From the NCBI RefSeq assembly GCF_050624435.1, contig NC_134537.1, positions 122,129,586 to 122,193,585 on the forward strand: a stretch of 64,000 nucleotides of DNA, in the 5' to 3' direction. Under the pieces are notes generated by a model. That model had not been told where the DNA came from, made no database searches, and was given only the letters and a program-made list of their open reading frames with translations. The position numbers and the translations under genes are program-made. Origin of the DNA: Tenrec ecaudatus. Its lineage: Eukaryota > Chordata > Mammalia > Afrosoricida > Tenrecidae. Positions 24,040 to 35,445 of this stretch are shown piece by piece (position 1 is the stretch's first letter; each line of letters starts with the position of its first letter).

Positions 24040-24480
24040 CTAGGAACCTAAATTCAGGCTAGGATTCAAAAGAAAGTGCTCCCTTTTCTATTTCAGCTTC
24101 CAGTAACTGCTGGCCATCGTCAGTGCTTCTTGGCAGGTAGATACGTTTGCCATTGCCTGTCTTCAAATAGCACATTGCCCCTGTGTGTCTCTGTGTCTCC
24201 TCTGGGCTTCCGATAACTCAGACGTGATTCCGTTTAGACCCACCTCAGTCTGAATACGACATCATTAACATAACTGCAGGAATTCTAAAATCGATTCAGT
24301 CCATCAAACTGGAGAATCAAGAAATCCTGGGAAACTCGAAGAGGACTAGAAAGGAAAGAATGAAGAAAGGCACTTTTAAGGGCAAGTGAGCAACAGAGGG
24401 AGAAGAAAGAAAGGAAGAAACACAAGAAAGGAGGAAGGAAGACGGGGAGAGAAAGGAAACTGGCTGCATAGATGCAAATT
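24040..24480. other. unrecognised, with a purine-rich tract
   Basis: 24350-24450 is almost purely G/A on the plus strand (AGGAA/GAAAG units). Nothing else was recognised. Confidence 0.5.
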
Positions 24481-24482
24481 AA

Positions 24483-25620
24483 TAAATTAAACAAAAAATA
24501 TTAAAAGCAGCCAAAGAGAAAAGACACATTTTGGTTTATCCTCAACCAAAACAATGAACACAAGAATACGATAGAATATCATCTTTAAAATTCTGAAGGT
24601 AACAAGCGGCCATCTAGCAGGGAAGCAACAAAGCCCACATGGAAGAATCACACCAGCCTGTGTGATCACGAGGTGTCAACAGGATCAGGTACCAGGCATC
24701 AGAAGACCCAAAATAGTCATACAGATGCAAATGAGTGGGGTCGGAGTGGAGCCCCAAAGCCCCTCTGTAGACAACTGGACATCTCACAAAAGAGTCACAA
24801 GGAAGGGAGGCGTCAGCCAGAGTTGAGTATAGCACAGAGGAAGCCCACACATTCCTCCAGTTCTGTAATGCTTCCTCCCCACCACGATCATGACTCCAGT
24901 TCTACCTTACAAACCCAGCTAGACCAGAGCATGTGCACCGATGCATATAAGAGCTCTCAACACACAGAATCCAGGACAGATAAGCCCCCCAGGAACACTA
25001 TGGAAGTAGTGATACCTTGAGGGTAAGGGGAAGATGGCGGTGGGGGTGGGGGGAGGCGGGGCGGGAAAGGAGAAAAGAGGAACTAATGGCAAGGATCAAA
25101 GTATAATCCCACCTCCCCAGGGAGATAACAACAGAAATGTGGGTGAAGGGAGACAGCGGATGGTGTAAGATATAAAAATAATAATAATTAATTATTGATC
25201 AAAGGCTCATGAGGGTCGGAGGTTGGGGAGGGAGGGTTAAAAAGAGGAGCTGATACCTAGGGCTCAAGTAGAAAGTAAATGTTTTGAAAATGATGATGGC
25301 AACATGTGTACAAATGTGCGTGATACAATTGATGTATGGATTGTTATAAGATCTGTAAGAGCCCCCAATTAAATGATGTATATTAAAAAAAACTGCCAGA
25401 AACATGTTCTTTAAAAATAAGCTAACAACATAAACATATTTTTGATCAAATGAAAGCTGAGGACTTTTCTTACCATGAAGAGAAGACTGCGATACTATGT
25501 GCAATAGAAAGGAATGGTAAGGATGCAAGGGTACAGAGAGTTTCCAGGGACAAGGGGGACCCCAGTAGCTACTGAAAAATAAGATGAAAACTAGGAAAAA
25601 GTCATTGGTTTTCACAGTTT
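24483..25620 (+). mobile_element. old L1/HAL1-like fragment split by a younger L1
   Basis: 24483-24602 ('attaaaagcagccaaagaga') and 25393-25620 ('catatttttgatcaaatgaa', 'agctgaggac') look like consecutive parts of one old L1 or HAL1 copy, separated by the L1 3' UTR at 24603-25392. No frame survives. Confidence 0.55.
24603..25392 (+). mobile_element. L1 3' UTR insertion, plus strand
   Basis: From 'aagcggccatctagcaggga' to 'gagcccccaattaaatgatg' and an A-rich tail. It has the single-module form of the 3' UTR, without the 174- or 248-bp duplication. Nested in an older L1. Confidence 0.85.
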
Positions 25621-25632
25621 CTTTCCTATTTA

Positions 25633-26178
25633 GAATATAAACACAAGTTTATTTTTACAAATTAAAGCCTTTATGTTTCACAGCTCACTAAAGCTAACAA
25701 AAGTTTAGGTAATCCTTCAAGTTTACAAACCTTTTACGTCTGCTGCCAACTATCAAATGACCTGAACAAACATGATCAAATCAGACATGATAATAAGACC
25801 ACATCCTTTAAAGGAGACGGTGTTATTTCTTGGTGTTGTTTCTTGGCCTAGGTGATCTCTGTGGTGTGGGATGGTGTGATCTTGAATCTTGTGAAGCCTC
25901 CCTGGGAGCCCCATCGTTTTGAAATTCAACAAAAGAAATGTCATGCCTTCTGGGTACCAACTGTACTTCCTTAGCACCAGGGAACTGATTAGGCAGCCTG
26001 GGTAACACCATCTCCCCAGTCGCTTCAGGTAAGTTAGTGAGGGATCCGGTATAGCTCGGAGGAGGATAAGGAGCCTGAGGACTTGGGGTTGAGTTTCCAA
26101 GAGTATTAACCGAATTTGATGTTCCTTGGCCAGGTGGTTTTTTTTTGTAGTTTTATTCTATTCCACTTTGACTAACAC
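25633..26178 (-). pseudogene. SNRPB2: SNRPB2 (U2 snRNP B'') processed pseudogene, 5'-truncated
   Basis: SNRPB2 is a nuclear U2 snRNP protein with two RRM domains; the second ends the protein. On the minus strand the linker and RRM2 are recognisable: '[20 protein letters not shown]', '[16 protein letters not shown]', '[17 protein letters not shown]' and '[10 protein letters not shown]' (RNP1 region). In another frame come 'FKITPSH' and a degenerate lysine-rich end, with the original stop at 25823-25825. About 190 bp of 3' UTR with an 'aataaa' follows. Exons are fused without introns, RRM1 is absent, and frameshifts and substitutions disrupt it. No poly(A) run remains. It cannot encode a functional splicing protein. 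Confidence 0.9.
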
Positions 26179-26179
26179 A

Positions 26180-26735
26180 CCCCTTCCTCCCCCCATTTTT
26201 TTTTTGGTCAGGAAAAGTACTAGGTATTTTAGATATTATATCAGAATCTGTTTTTCCATACTGGATTTGCCTTGGTTTGGCAGAAAACAGAAATTCTTGA
26301 AACTGTCTCTAGGCATTTGTGGATGAGCCCAGTTCTTTAATCATGAAAAAGTCCTGTCCCCTCATCTTCATGGTCTGTAAAGCTACAATAAAACCACCAA
26401 AATTGAGAGAATAGAGCATATCAGGATATCTTCAATTATTTTAATGTTTGTGGTTCATGTTGTTGGCATAAATTGCATGATTAATCTGATAGCCATGTTC
26501 TGATTAAGTTGTTCAGACAACTTAAAAAGGTTCTCCCACTAAAGCCGAAGGCATTGCAGGCTCATACTGACAGAAAGAACATTGGAGTTTATTTGGAAAT
26601 TGGTCGGGGTAAAATGTCAATTGTGATAAGATACAGTGCAAATGGTAGGGAAAATTATGGTTACATTTCCATTTTCTTTTTAAAAATTTTAAAATACACT
26701 TTACTTAATGTTGCTGAGAATATACATTTTAACTG
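26180..26735. other. unrecognised sequence
   Basis: A+T-rich. One plus-strand open frame of 77 codons at 26509-26742 has no recognisable motif and runs into the L1. Confidence 0.45.
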
Positions 26736-26737
26736 TC

Positions 26738-29700
26738 TTTAAAAAAATCACTTTATTAGGGGCTCATGCAACTCTTATCACAGTCCATACATACATCAAC
26801 TGTGTAAAGCACATTTGTATATTCATTGCCCTCATCATTCTCCAAACATTTGCTCTCCACTTAAGCCCCTGGCATCAGATCCTCATTTTTTCTCCTCCCT
26901 CCCCCTCCCCCTCCCTCATGAGCCCTTGATACTTTATAAATTATTATTTTGTCATATCTTACCCTGTCTGATGTCTCCCTTCACCCACTTTTCTGTTGTC
27001 TGCCCCCAGGGAGGAAGTCACATGCAAATCCTTATAATCGGTTCCCCCTTTCCAACCCACTCTCCCTCTACCCTCCCAGTATCACCACTCGGGCCACTGG
27101 TCCTGACGGGATCAGCTGCCCTGGATTCCCTGTGTTTCCACTTCTTATCTGTACCAGTGTATATCTTCTGGTCTAGCCAAATTGCAAGGTAGAATTGGGA
27201 TCATGATAGTGGGGTGGGGGGGGCAGACAGAGGGAGGAGGAAGCATTTAGGAACTAGAGGAAAGTTATATTCTTCATCATTGCTACATTACACCCTGACT
27301 GGCTTATCTCCTCCCCAAGACCCTTCTGTAAGGGGGTGTACAGTGGCCTACAAATGGGCTTTGGGTCTGCACTCCACATTCCCCACCTCATTCACTATGG
27401 TAAGATTTTTTGTTCTGATGATGCCCGATACCTGATCCCTTCGACACCATGTGATTGCACCAGCTGGTATGCTTCTTCCATGTGGGCTTTGTTGCTTCTG
27501 AGTTAGATGGCCGCTTGTTTACCTTCAAGCCTTTAAGACCCCAGATGCTATATCTTTTGATAGCCGGGCACCATCAGATTTCATCACCACATTTGCTTAT
27601 TCACCCACTTTGTCTTCAGCAGTTGTGTCAGGAAGGTGAGCATCATAGAATGCCAATTTAATAGAAGAAAGTATTCTTGTATTGAGGGAGTACTTGAGTG
27701 GAGGCCCAATGTCCTTCTGCTACCTTAATACTAAACCTATAAATATATGCACATAGATCTATTTCCTCAGCCTCATATATAAATATATTTACATATGTGC
27801 ATGTCTTTATCTAGACCTCTATAAATGCCCTTTGCCTCCCAGCTCTTTCCTCTATTTCCTTTGATTTTCCTCCTGTCTCAACATCATGCTCAGTCTCCAT
27901 CATGATTTCAGCAATTCCTCTTGGTTACATTACCCTTGATCATGCCTTACCAGTCGTCCCACACCCTCCTCACCACTGATTTGGGTCACTTGTTGTTCCC
28001 TTGTCCCTGGGTTTTTTTTAACACCACTACCTTTTCCCCCACCTCCTCCTCTCCCATTCCCCCCAGAACTGTCGGCCCCATTGTTTTCTGCTCCAGATTG
28101 TTCATCCAGCCTATCTTATTTAGACAAACCTTCGGAGATAATAACATATACAAAAACAAGACAGAGTAAAACCAAGCAACAATATACAGCAAAACAATGA
28201 CAACAAACCAATGACAGGAAAACAAAACATAACAATAAAGAAAAGCTTGTAGTTAGTTCAAGGACTGTTTGTTGACCTTTAGGAGTGTTTTCCAGTCCAG
28301 TCTGTTGGGGAACCACGCCCTGGCCCCAAAGTCCACCTCCAGTATTCAGTGGGGGACCTCGCTGCTCCATTCCCTTGCTGTACTGTTGCACACCCTTAGT
28401 GTTTTGCTTCTGCGTGGCGGGACCAAATCGGTGCAATTCCCACATTGTGTCTCTGGTGTTGTTCCCTATAGGGCTGAGTCAGTGAGGGATGTCATGTCTC
28501 ATAGCGGGTCTGGCCATGTGGTCCTCTCTGTGGACTGGCTGCTCTAATTGGGAACATCGTACTCACGGCCTGGTGGGCCAGGATGTGCTCCACTCTCTCC
28601 TCCGCCTTCATCTGCACCTGTGTGTTCTGATCAGATATGTCCCTCTCCAGGAACTGCAGATTCAATGCTGTCCTTTGAACTAAATTCCTCTGGGGGGAGG
28701 GGCAGGTGTCCACTTAGTAGTTGAGATTGGGGTCGACCCCCCAGACCTCTCCTCTGGTTCCCTACTCCACGCCAGCATGTTGCATTCACATCTTGGAGCA
28801 CTGGGTTGAAGTCTGGTCCCTCTTTCCCTGTGGAGATATAAACAATGCCCTCCTCTTGGGCGGGTTAGTGCCCTGTGTCCCCGCTACTCATTTCTTTGTT
28901 GTTATTATTTTTTTTCCTTTTCCCACCTCCTTTTCAGTTGTCTACCATGTGTGTCCCTGTATTTAGTCTGGTCCCTTCCATATTACCTGGTCCTCACCCC
29001 AGGAATGTTTGTATGCAGTAGCTTTTTTCCATATTCCCCTTTTGCATTTTTTTTTAAAAAGCTTACCTCAGTGAACTCATGTTGTACTTGTCCTTTTGTG
29101 CTTGGCTTACTTCACTTAGCATGATTTCCTCCAGTTCTTCCCATGCAGTGATGTGCTTCATACGTTCATCACTGCTTTTTAGTGATGCGTAGTACTCCAT
29201 TGTATGTATATAACACAGCTTTTTAATCCAATCATCAGCTGATGGAAATTTGGGTTGTTTCCAACTCCTTGCAATTGTGAACTGTGTTGCAATGAACATT
29301 GGAGCACAGATGTCTGGCCGTGGTTTGTGCCTTGCCTCTTCTGGGTATATGCCCAGTAGGGGGATTGCTGGGTTGTATGGTAACTCGATCTCCATCTGTT
29401 TTAGATATCACCAGATTGATTTCCATAGTGACTGTACATAATTACAAGTCTACTAGCAGTGGATGAGAGTCCTGCCTCCCCCAGCCCCTCCAACACTTGT
29501 TGCTTTTAGATATTTTGAATTGGGCTACCTTTTAGGGTGGTAGGTGGTACCTCATTGTTGTTTTAATTTGCATTTATCTTATGGCTAAAGATTGAGAACA
29601 TTTTCTCATATGTTTGTTGGCCATTTGGATTTCTGCCCCTGTGAAACTTCTGTTCATGTCCTTTGCCCACCTCCTCAGAGGGCAATTTTTTTTTTTCTTT

Positions 29701-30362
29701 TTGGAAGCTAGCAGAGTATTGTAGATTTTGGTAATAAGGCCTTTGTTTGATGTGTCATTGCTAAAGATGTTTTCCCAGTCCATGGACTCTCTTATTACTC
29801 TCTTGGTGAATTCTTTTGATGTACACAGATGTTTTATCTTCAGTATATCCCATTTGTCAATTTGTGGCTCCTCCGTGTTTGTATCCTTCCCTATTTCTGG
29901 TAGCCTGTGTATTCCCTGCGCCAAAGTTCTCAAGTTGGTCCCAATTCCCTCATTGATGGCTCTAATGATTTGGGGTTTAACTTCAAGGTCTGTGATCCAC
30001 CTTGAGTTTATTTTTGTGCATGGAGTGACATAAGGGTCTTGCTTCATTTTTCTGCAGGTAAATATCCATTTTTTTCCATCACCACTTGTTAAAGAGGGCA
30101 TCTGCTTCCCATTGGATATATTTGAGCCCCTTATCAAAGATCAGTTGTCTGTATGCTGATGATTTTATTTCTGGGTTTTCAGTTCTTTTCCATTGGTCTG
30201 ATTATCTGTCATTGTACCAATACTATGTGGTTTTGACAACTGTGGCTGCATAGTATGTGCTAAAATCAGGTAAAGCAAGCCCTCCCACGGTGTCCTTCTT
30301 CTTGAGGAGGTCTCTGCTAATTCTGGGCTTCCTTCCACCGAGAATATACTTAACAAAACATC
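26738..30362 (-). mobile_element. L1, 5'-truncated, 3.6 kb: ORF2 end plus 2.3-kb 3' UTR
   Basis: The longest L1 in the window and the reference for all 3' UTR fragments. On the minus strand it runs from within ORF2 (30362) to the ORF2 stop just below 29066 and on through a 3' UTR of about 2.3 kb to an A-rich end at 26738. The 3' UTR includes T/C-rich blocks (28020-28060 and 26900) and the recurrent modules seen elsewhere. Open frames on its plus strand are antisense artefacts. No perfect target duplication was found by eye. Confidence 0.9.
29063..30362 (-). pseudogene. L1 ORF2 C-terminal remnant
   Basis: ORF2p is the endonuclease and reverse transcriptase that drives L1 retrotransposition; only its region after the polymerase remains here. 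Minus-strand landmarks are 'INSRWITDLEVKPQ', 'IDKWDILKIKHLCTSKE', 'RWAKDMNRSFTGAEIQMANK' and 'HMRKCSQSLAIR'. After a frameshift come 'YNPAIPLLGIYPEEARHKPR' and 'IKKLCYIHTMEYYASLK', ending 'KDKYNMSSLR'. The two main open pieces are in different frames, with at least one further break upstream. Endonuclease and RT domains are absent, so it is dead. Confidence 0.93.
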
Positions 30363-30364
30363 CA

Positions 30365-31550
30365 CCAATCACATAGTTTCTGCAGAGACAATTCAGTGAC
30401 CTTGATTATATTCTTAAGATTTCACACCTATTCACACCTTTCCGTTTTAAACTGGTCCGCCCCCATTAAGGTAAGCTGATTGCCTCGGTGGCTTCCTACC
30501 CGGTCTTTGAGTTGCTGTTTTCCATTTGACCCCACATGTATGGGTCTTTTTAACGAGCAGAATGCTCGCGAAGACAGTCTATCTTAGTTGCTGCAAACAC
30601 TGTTGGATCTAAAGAAGACACCAGGCACTGTTTTTGGTTTGAGGCTAAAAAGATGATCAGGGCAATAGTCTCAGGGGTTCACCGACTCTCCATGCTCCAG
30701 AATTTTTGAATTCTCTGAAAATTTTAATTCTCTTCTGCATTCTTGCCCCTTTGATCCAGATTCTTCTCCTCGCAGTGATGGTGTCCGAGCACCCCTCCGT
30801 TCCTGTGGTGTCATCAGAGGGAGTTATGTATGGGGACAGTTTACCTCACATTTCAGTTCCTCTTACCACTCCTAAATCTTCTTAAACTTTCACTCTATTT
30901 TATTACACTTCCTAAACTTACTTTATGTGTTAGTTTGAGCTCACCAAGAAGCAAGTGTCAAGATGAGGTTAAACATGGAAGAGGTTCATAAGGAAAATCC
31001 CTGTAAAGAACGAAGGGGTAGAAATAGGACAAGGAAGGAATGCCTGGTCTCTGTGACTTCAGGACCTCATCATCCCCACAGCAGTCAGTGAACCGCTCTT
31101 GTAACTACCTGTCTGACCGTCAACACTAGTTTGCAAAGGAGAGCACAGCTCTTTCTAATCAGCTCTCTTATTTCCCGCCCCCCTATCAATCAACTTGACA
31201 ACAATGGTTGATTGGGCTTTGTTTGATGAATCTTTGATCAGAGGAAATGACAGTTCTCTTTCACAAGTGTCATTCATAGTTTTCTGCAGGCAAAGAGCCA
31301 TTCTAGCAGAATGTTTGCTTTGTCCTTTGAGGTCCCTGCTTTAGTGTTATGTCTCAGATTCAAGAAATGGCTTCAAACTCTATGAGTTATTATTTATACG
31401 CTCTGATTTTTGACTCCCTGGATCAAGTCCCTCAAGTAAAATGGCAGATGTGCTCCCAGTTAACTTACAGGAACGACTTCAAGTTATAGTATGTTCTTTT
31501 CACACCCAGAATGTCCCCAACATGCTGAAATTTAACTCAAAATACGAATC
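30365..31550. other. mostly unrecognised; possible old LTR at 30928-31200
   Basis: 30928-31200 begins 'tgtgttagtttgagctcacc' and has 'agaggttcataaggaaaatc', reminiscent of LTR sequence, but no family could be assigned. The rest is unrecognised. Confidence 0.35.
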
Positions 31551-31551
31551 T

Positions 31552-31970
31552 TGTAACCCTTTTCCTGGTGACCACCAAAGAATGTTTCTTTTCGAGTGAA
31601 AATCGTTTACCTACATTTACCATAGGGGCCTCACAATGTTTTTCCCTTTGTGATTGAATGATTTCACTCAGTACAGGGTCCTCCTAGTTCATCTATGTTA
31701 TGGGATGGCTAACATATTCATTGTTATTCTTTAACATTTCGTGGTATTGCATTGTGTACATGTACGTAGTTTGTTTATCCATTCTTCCAATGATGGACAT
31801 TGTTTCTGCTTTTTTTGTTGCTATTGTCAATAATACTTACGTGAACATGGATGTGGATTTATCTATTTGTGTTACAGTTCTTATTTCTATAAGATATATA
31901 CCAAGTAGAAGATATGATGGATCATATGGTATTTCTATTTCCAACTTTTCAAGGAAAGGACATAGTTTAA
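31552..31970 (-). mobile_element. older afrotherian L1 fragment, antisense
   Basis: 'ccaccaaagaatgtttcttt', 'ttgtgattgaatgatttcac', 'tttgtttatccattcttcca' and 'tggatcatatggtatttcta' match, read antisense, the 3' UTR to ORF2-end region of an older L1 type that differs from the young lineage here. Confidence 0.75.
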
Positions 31971-31974
31971 GTGC

Positions 31975-32705
31975 TTATTAAGAACTCTCAAAAAAAGAGA
32001 ACTCTCATATTTCATTATTTCTCTTCAGGGTGAAAATATAAGTTAGACATGACCAACCTTTTTAGATATCCATGTAGATACCTTTTCTCCATATCTCTCA
32101 GATACCTAAATCATTGCACTTCCAAGAAAATTTCTCTCAGAGGGATATGTTTCCCATCAGTCAACATTGATAACATTAGGAATTGGGCTATACCAATGAC
32201 TATTCTTGTCCATCATACTATCGAAGATGTCTTGATCTTGTCCACCAGAGATGAATGACTTGGCCCCCAAACCATGTTTTTACTAGTTTTCTCCAACCAC
32301 ATGCAGAGTCACCTATGTTAGTTCAAGTCTAATGAGAATAAGCTGCCCAGATGGTATTAGAACTACAAGATGTATTGAGGAAGATGCCTGTTAAAAAGAA
32401 AAGGAAGGAAGGAGGAAGCTTGGAAGAGTCATCTGGTTGAAGCTACCATGCAGATTTAATATCTGTGACAAAAGAGAGTGAAATCATAGAAACATCTTAG
32501 GCTACAGAACAATTTCAAGCAAATTTCAGCCAGGATGAGGGGAGTCCAAAGCTGACATTGGGCAATGGTGCAATTCCACCTCTCAGAGAGTAGATCCCCT
32601 ACATACTCTTAATGGGTTGGGAGCCGGCCATGGAAGCATAACATTGAGGATGTGTTGCTTCCTACAGTAGGCACTAGAAACAATATCTTTTTGTAGCTGC
32701 TGCAC
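31975..32705. other. unrecognised sequence
   Basis: No gene or repeat supported. An A/G-rich tract lies at about 32390-32420. Confidence 0.4.
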
Positions 32706-32711
32706 TTTTCC

Positions 32712-32920
32712 TAAGGAACCGTATGGTGGCATAATGGGTTAAATTTTGGATAGTTAACCAGCAGTTCAGTAGTTCAAACCCACCAGTCAAACCAAGGTGA
32801 AAAGATGAGGCTTTCTGTTCCTGTAGAGGTTTAAAGCCTCAGAGCTCATGGGGAGCTGTGCTCCTCTGCTCTTCAGAGCCGCTATCCGTGGGAGTAGAAT
32901 AAATGGCAGTGGGTACTTTT
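32712..32920 (+). repeat. AfroSINE-type SINE
   Basis: Plus-strand SINE from 'ggcataatgggttaaa' (A-box region) and 'cagtagttcaaacccaccag' (B box) to 'aataaatggcagtgggtac'. Diverged. Confidence 0.8.
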
Positions 32921-33039
32921 CCTAACATGTTAGCATTTTCAGAGTGATTATATGAAAATATTCACATTAGGTATAATTCTTGTCTGTATATTTGATAAAT
33001 GGCACGATTGTGCTTATTTAGCAGTCTTAAAAACTAACA

Positions 33040-33190
33040 GTTTTATTGCCATATAATTCACATATCATGCAATAGTTCAATCACAACAAGAAGGGTTGTA
33101 AAATTATCACTACAATCAATATTAGAACATTTCCTTCATTTTGTAATCATCGTGATTAGCTCCCCATTCCACCCCAACATTCCTTGCCAC
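33040..33190 (-). mobile_element. old L1 3' end, antisense
   Basis: 'tttattgccatataattcac' and 'caatagttcaatcacaacaa' are typical of antisense old L1 3' ends. A second copy is at 37378. Confidence 0.6.
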
Positions 33191-33203
33191 ACCCCCAAGG
33201 AAC

Positions 33204-33364
33204 AATTGATATAGCTATGTGTCTATATAATTGAGATAGCTATGTGTCTATATATAATTGAGATAGCTATGTGTCTCTATATAATTGAGATAGCTATGTG
33301 TCTATATATAATTGAGATAGCTATGTATCTATATATAATTGAGATGGCTATGTGTCTATATATT
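33204..33364. repeat. 27-bp minisatellite, about 6 units
   Basis: The unit 'gatagctatgtgtctata' plus 'tataattga' is repeated with lengths of 25-27 bp. Length changes are in the TA dinucleotides. One unit has 'gtatct' and the last has 'gatggct'. Confidence 0.9.
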
Positions 33365-34355
33365 ACCTATCCTGGATCTCATATACAGAAAAACATGAAA
33401 AACAACCAAAAGTAACAGCAACAGCAAAGTAAAACAGATGAAACCACAATCAAAAAAGAATGTAGAAAATATAAAAAAACTAGAACAAATATAAAATGGA
33501 TTGAGAGGCCAAATTATAAAGTTCAAGTTCTAACCTAATGGCATCTGCAATTATTCACTTTCCAGTGCATTCCGTATGAGAGCAAGGCTACTGACATCCC
33601 TGATCTAAGGTCAGAGATGATTCACCAGAGGGATAATCCCTTTTTTTTCAAAACTGAAACAGCTTTAGCACGGATGAAAAGGGAGATCAAATGAAGGAAG
33701 AAAAGGAGTATAAATAAAATATTTAAGCTATGGAATCTCTTATAATCTCAGTCATTTCAAAGAAAATGGGTAACATTTGATAAAAACAAAATATCTCAAG
33801 TTCACCTCTTCATAACAGGGTGATTTCTAACAATTCACAGGCATCTCTTGTGAAGATAAACTGAGAAAGCCAACCTATTTTCAAACCAAATCAGGATACA
33901 CTTTCTAATAAACTAAAGAGGCTTTCTGCACTCTACAGGGGCTTGCTTGTTAGTTTCTGATGAACCATGAAGACTGAGATGTCCCTGAGTGAAGTAAGTC
34001 GACAGCTAACTTAGTCCCTTAGAATTGCCTTGGAAGAAAGCCCTGCGGATCAATTTTTGAAAAATCAGTTAGTCAAACTCTGGAGCACAGTTCTACTTTG
34101 ACACGCACGAGGTCACCATGTGTTGTAATCTTGAGAACAGCTTTTTATTTTGGTTTTGGTAAAAATATATTGAAGGCTGGAATTGTCTGAATATATGTAT
34201 ATTAAAGGCAAACAGTGGTCAGGTTTGAGATAAAATAGTTGTCTTTAAGCAATTGTCACAGGTGATAAGAAATGTAATTTTACCTCTTTTTAGTTAAAAT
34301 GTAATTGATTTTTATATAATCTTCCCTCCTAAAGCATCTATACTTTTACTGTAAA
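33365..34355. other. unrecognised sequence
   Basis: A-rich at 33380-33500. No supported feature; a degraded L1 is possible. Confidence 0.4.
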
Positions 34356-34359
34356 GTGA

Positions 34360-34530
34360 GTGGGTATGTGTTGGGTTGCTAACTGAAAGGCCAGCAATTT
34401 GGAACACCAGCCTCTTGGCAGAGAAAGATGAGGCATCTCTATCCTGTGCAGCCCCCGAGACCTACAGAGGCTGTCCTATAAGGTCTCTATGAATTGGAAT
34501 CAACACAATGGCAGTGAGCTAGGTTTTTGA
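34360..34530 (+). repeat. AfroSINE-type SINE
   Basis: 'ttgctaactgaaaggccagc', 'cagcccccgagacctacaga' and the tail 'atgaattggaatcaacacaa' then 'tggcagtgagctagg'. Plus strand; the 5' tRNA-like start is partly lost. Confidence 0.8.
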
Positions 34531-34534
34531 GTTT

Positions 34535-35090
34535 TTAATCGACAAAATACACATAACAAGTTTTAATAAAAATGGATGCATCATTACGATGTATGAGTTT
34601 CACTGCTTTTGATTTAATCATGAAAGTATAAGACTGATAAATCCATGGCTTTTGGAGACCATTACCCTTAAGCCATCCAGCACAAATCTCCCGTAATATG
34701 ATTAAGTTGCAATCTGGTTAATGACGTCAGTACTCTCATTTGTCACATAGACGTGTTTTTGTATTTTTAATCTAAATATCTCTAGAGTTTATCTGTAACT
34801 TAATCCCATTGCTTTTTGTGACATCTTCAAGGGAAATTAAGGACAGCAATTCACCTCGGAATTTCAAACACTACTCATGTTGGCATTCAGCCTTTTCTAC
34901 ATGGAAATTTCTTACCAACTCTCCATGGAAATTTCTACCAACTCTCTTGTTGCATTATTTTCATGCATTTTAGTTGAACCGAGTTTGAGCAGAAGCATTT
35001 GAATTACCGTTTGCTTCAAAGCAAGCTACCTCAAAGTTAAATAACGCTAAATACTACCATTTAATCATATATCACAACCTTATAGGTTAA
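34535..35090. other. unrecognised sequence
   Basis: No supported feature. A 17-bp segment around 'ctccatggaaatttct' occurs twice near 34900-34935. Confidence 0.4.
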
Positions 35091-35094
35091 AACC

Positions 35095-35445
35095 AAAAGG
35101 GAATGACGCACTCAGCATATTTGAAACTGAAGGAACTCACGAAAAAATTCAAGGATCCAATTGCAATTTCAAAAGATTCTACAGGCAAAATACTGAATGA
35201 TGCAGGAAACACCGAGAGAAGATGGAAAGAACACAGAGTCACTGTGCTGAAAAGAAGCAGTCGGCAGCCCACCATTTCAGGAGGTAGTATAAGAGCAAGA
35301 ACCAATGGTGCCGAAGGAAGAAGTGCAAAATCACAGTTCCAGGAATTGACAGAATAACCACCGAAATGTTTCAGAAAGCTGAAGAAGCGCTGGAAGCCCT
35401 CACTTGTCCATGCCCGTAAATAGGGAAGACAGCTACCATGTCCTC
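35095..35445 (+). mobile_element. RTE-clade LINE, pre-RT region, plus strand
   Basis: 'tgatgcaggaaacaccgaga', 'ccaccatttcaggaggtag', 'agttccaggaattgacagaa' and 'gaaatgtttcagaaagctga' follow the RTE order from upstream into the start of the RT. It abuts a homologous antisense RTE. Confidence 0.8.

Noticed and set aside
25753-26100. 115-codon minus-strand frame as a gene
   Set aside because: It is an out-of-frame reading of the SNRPB2 retrocopy; the homologous frame is broken.
32712-32920. tRNA gene, because of A- and B-box-like motifs
   Set aside because: The boxes belong to a tRNA-derived SINE; no cloverleaf of normal length and no intact anticodon arm could be drawn.
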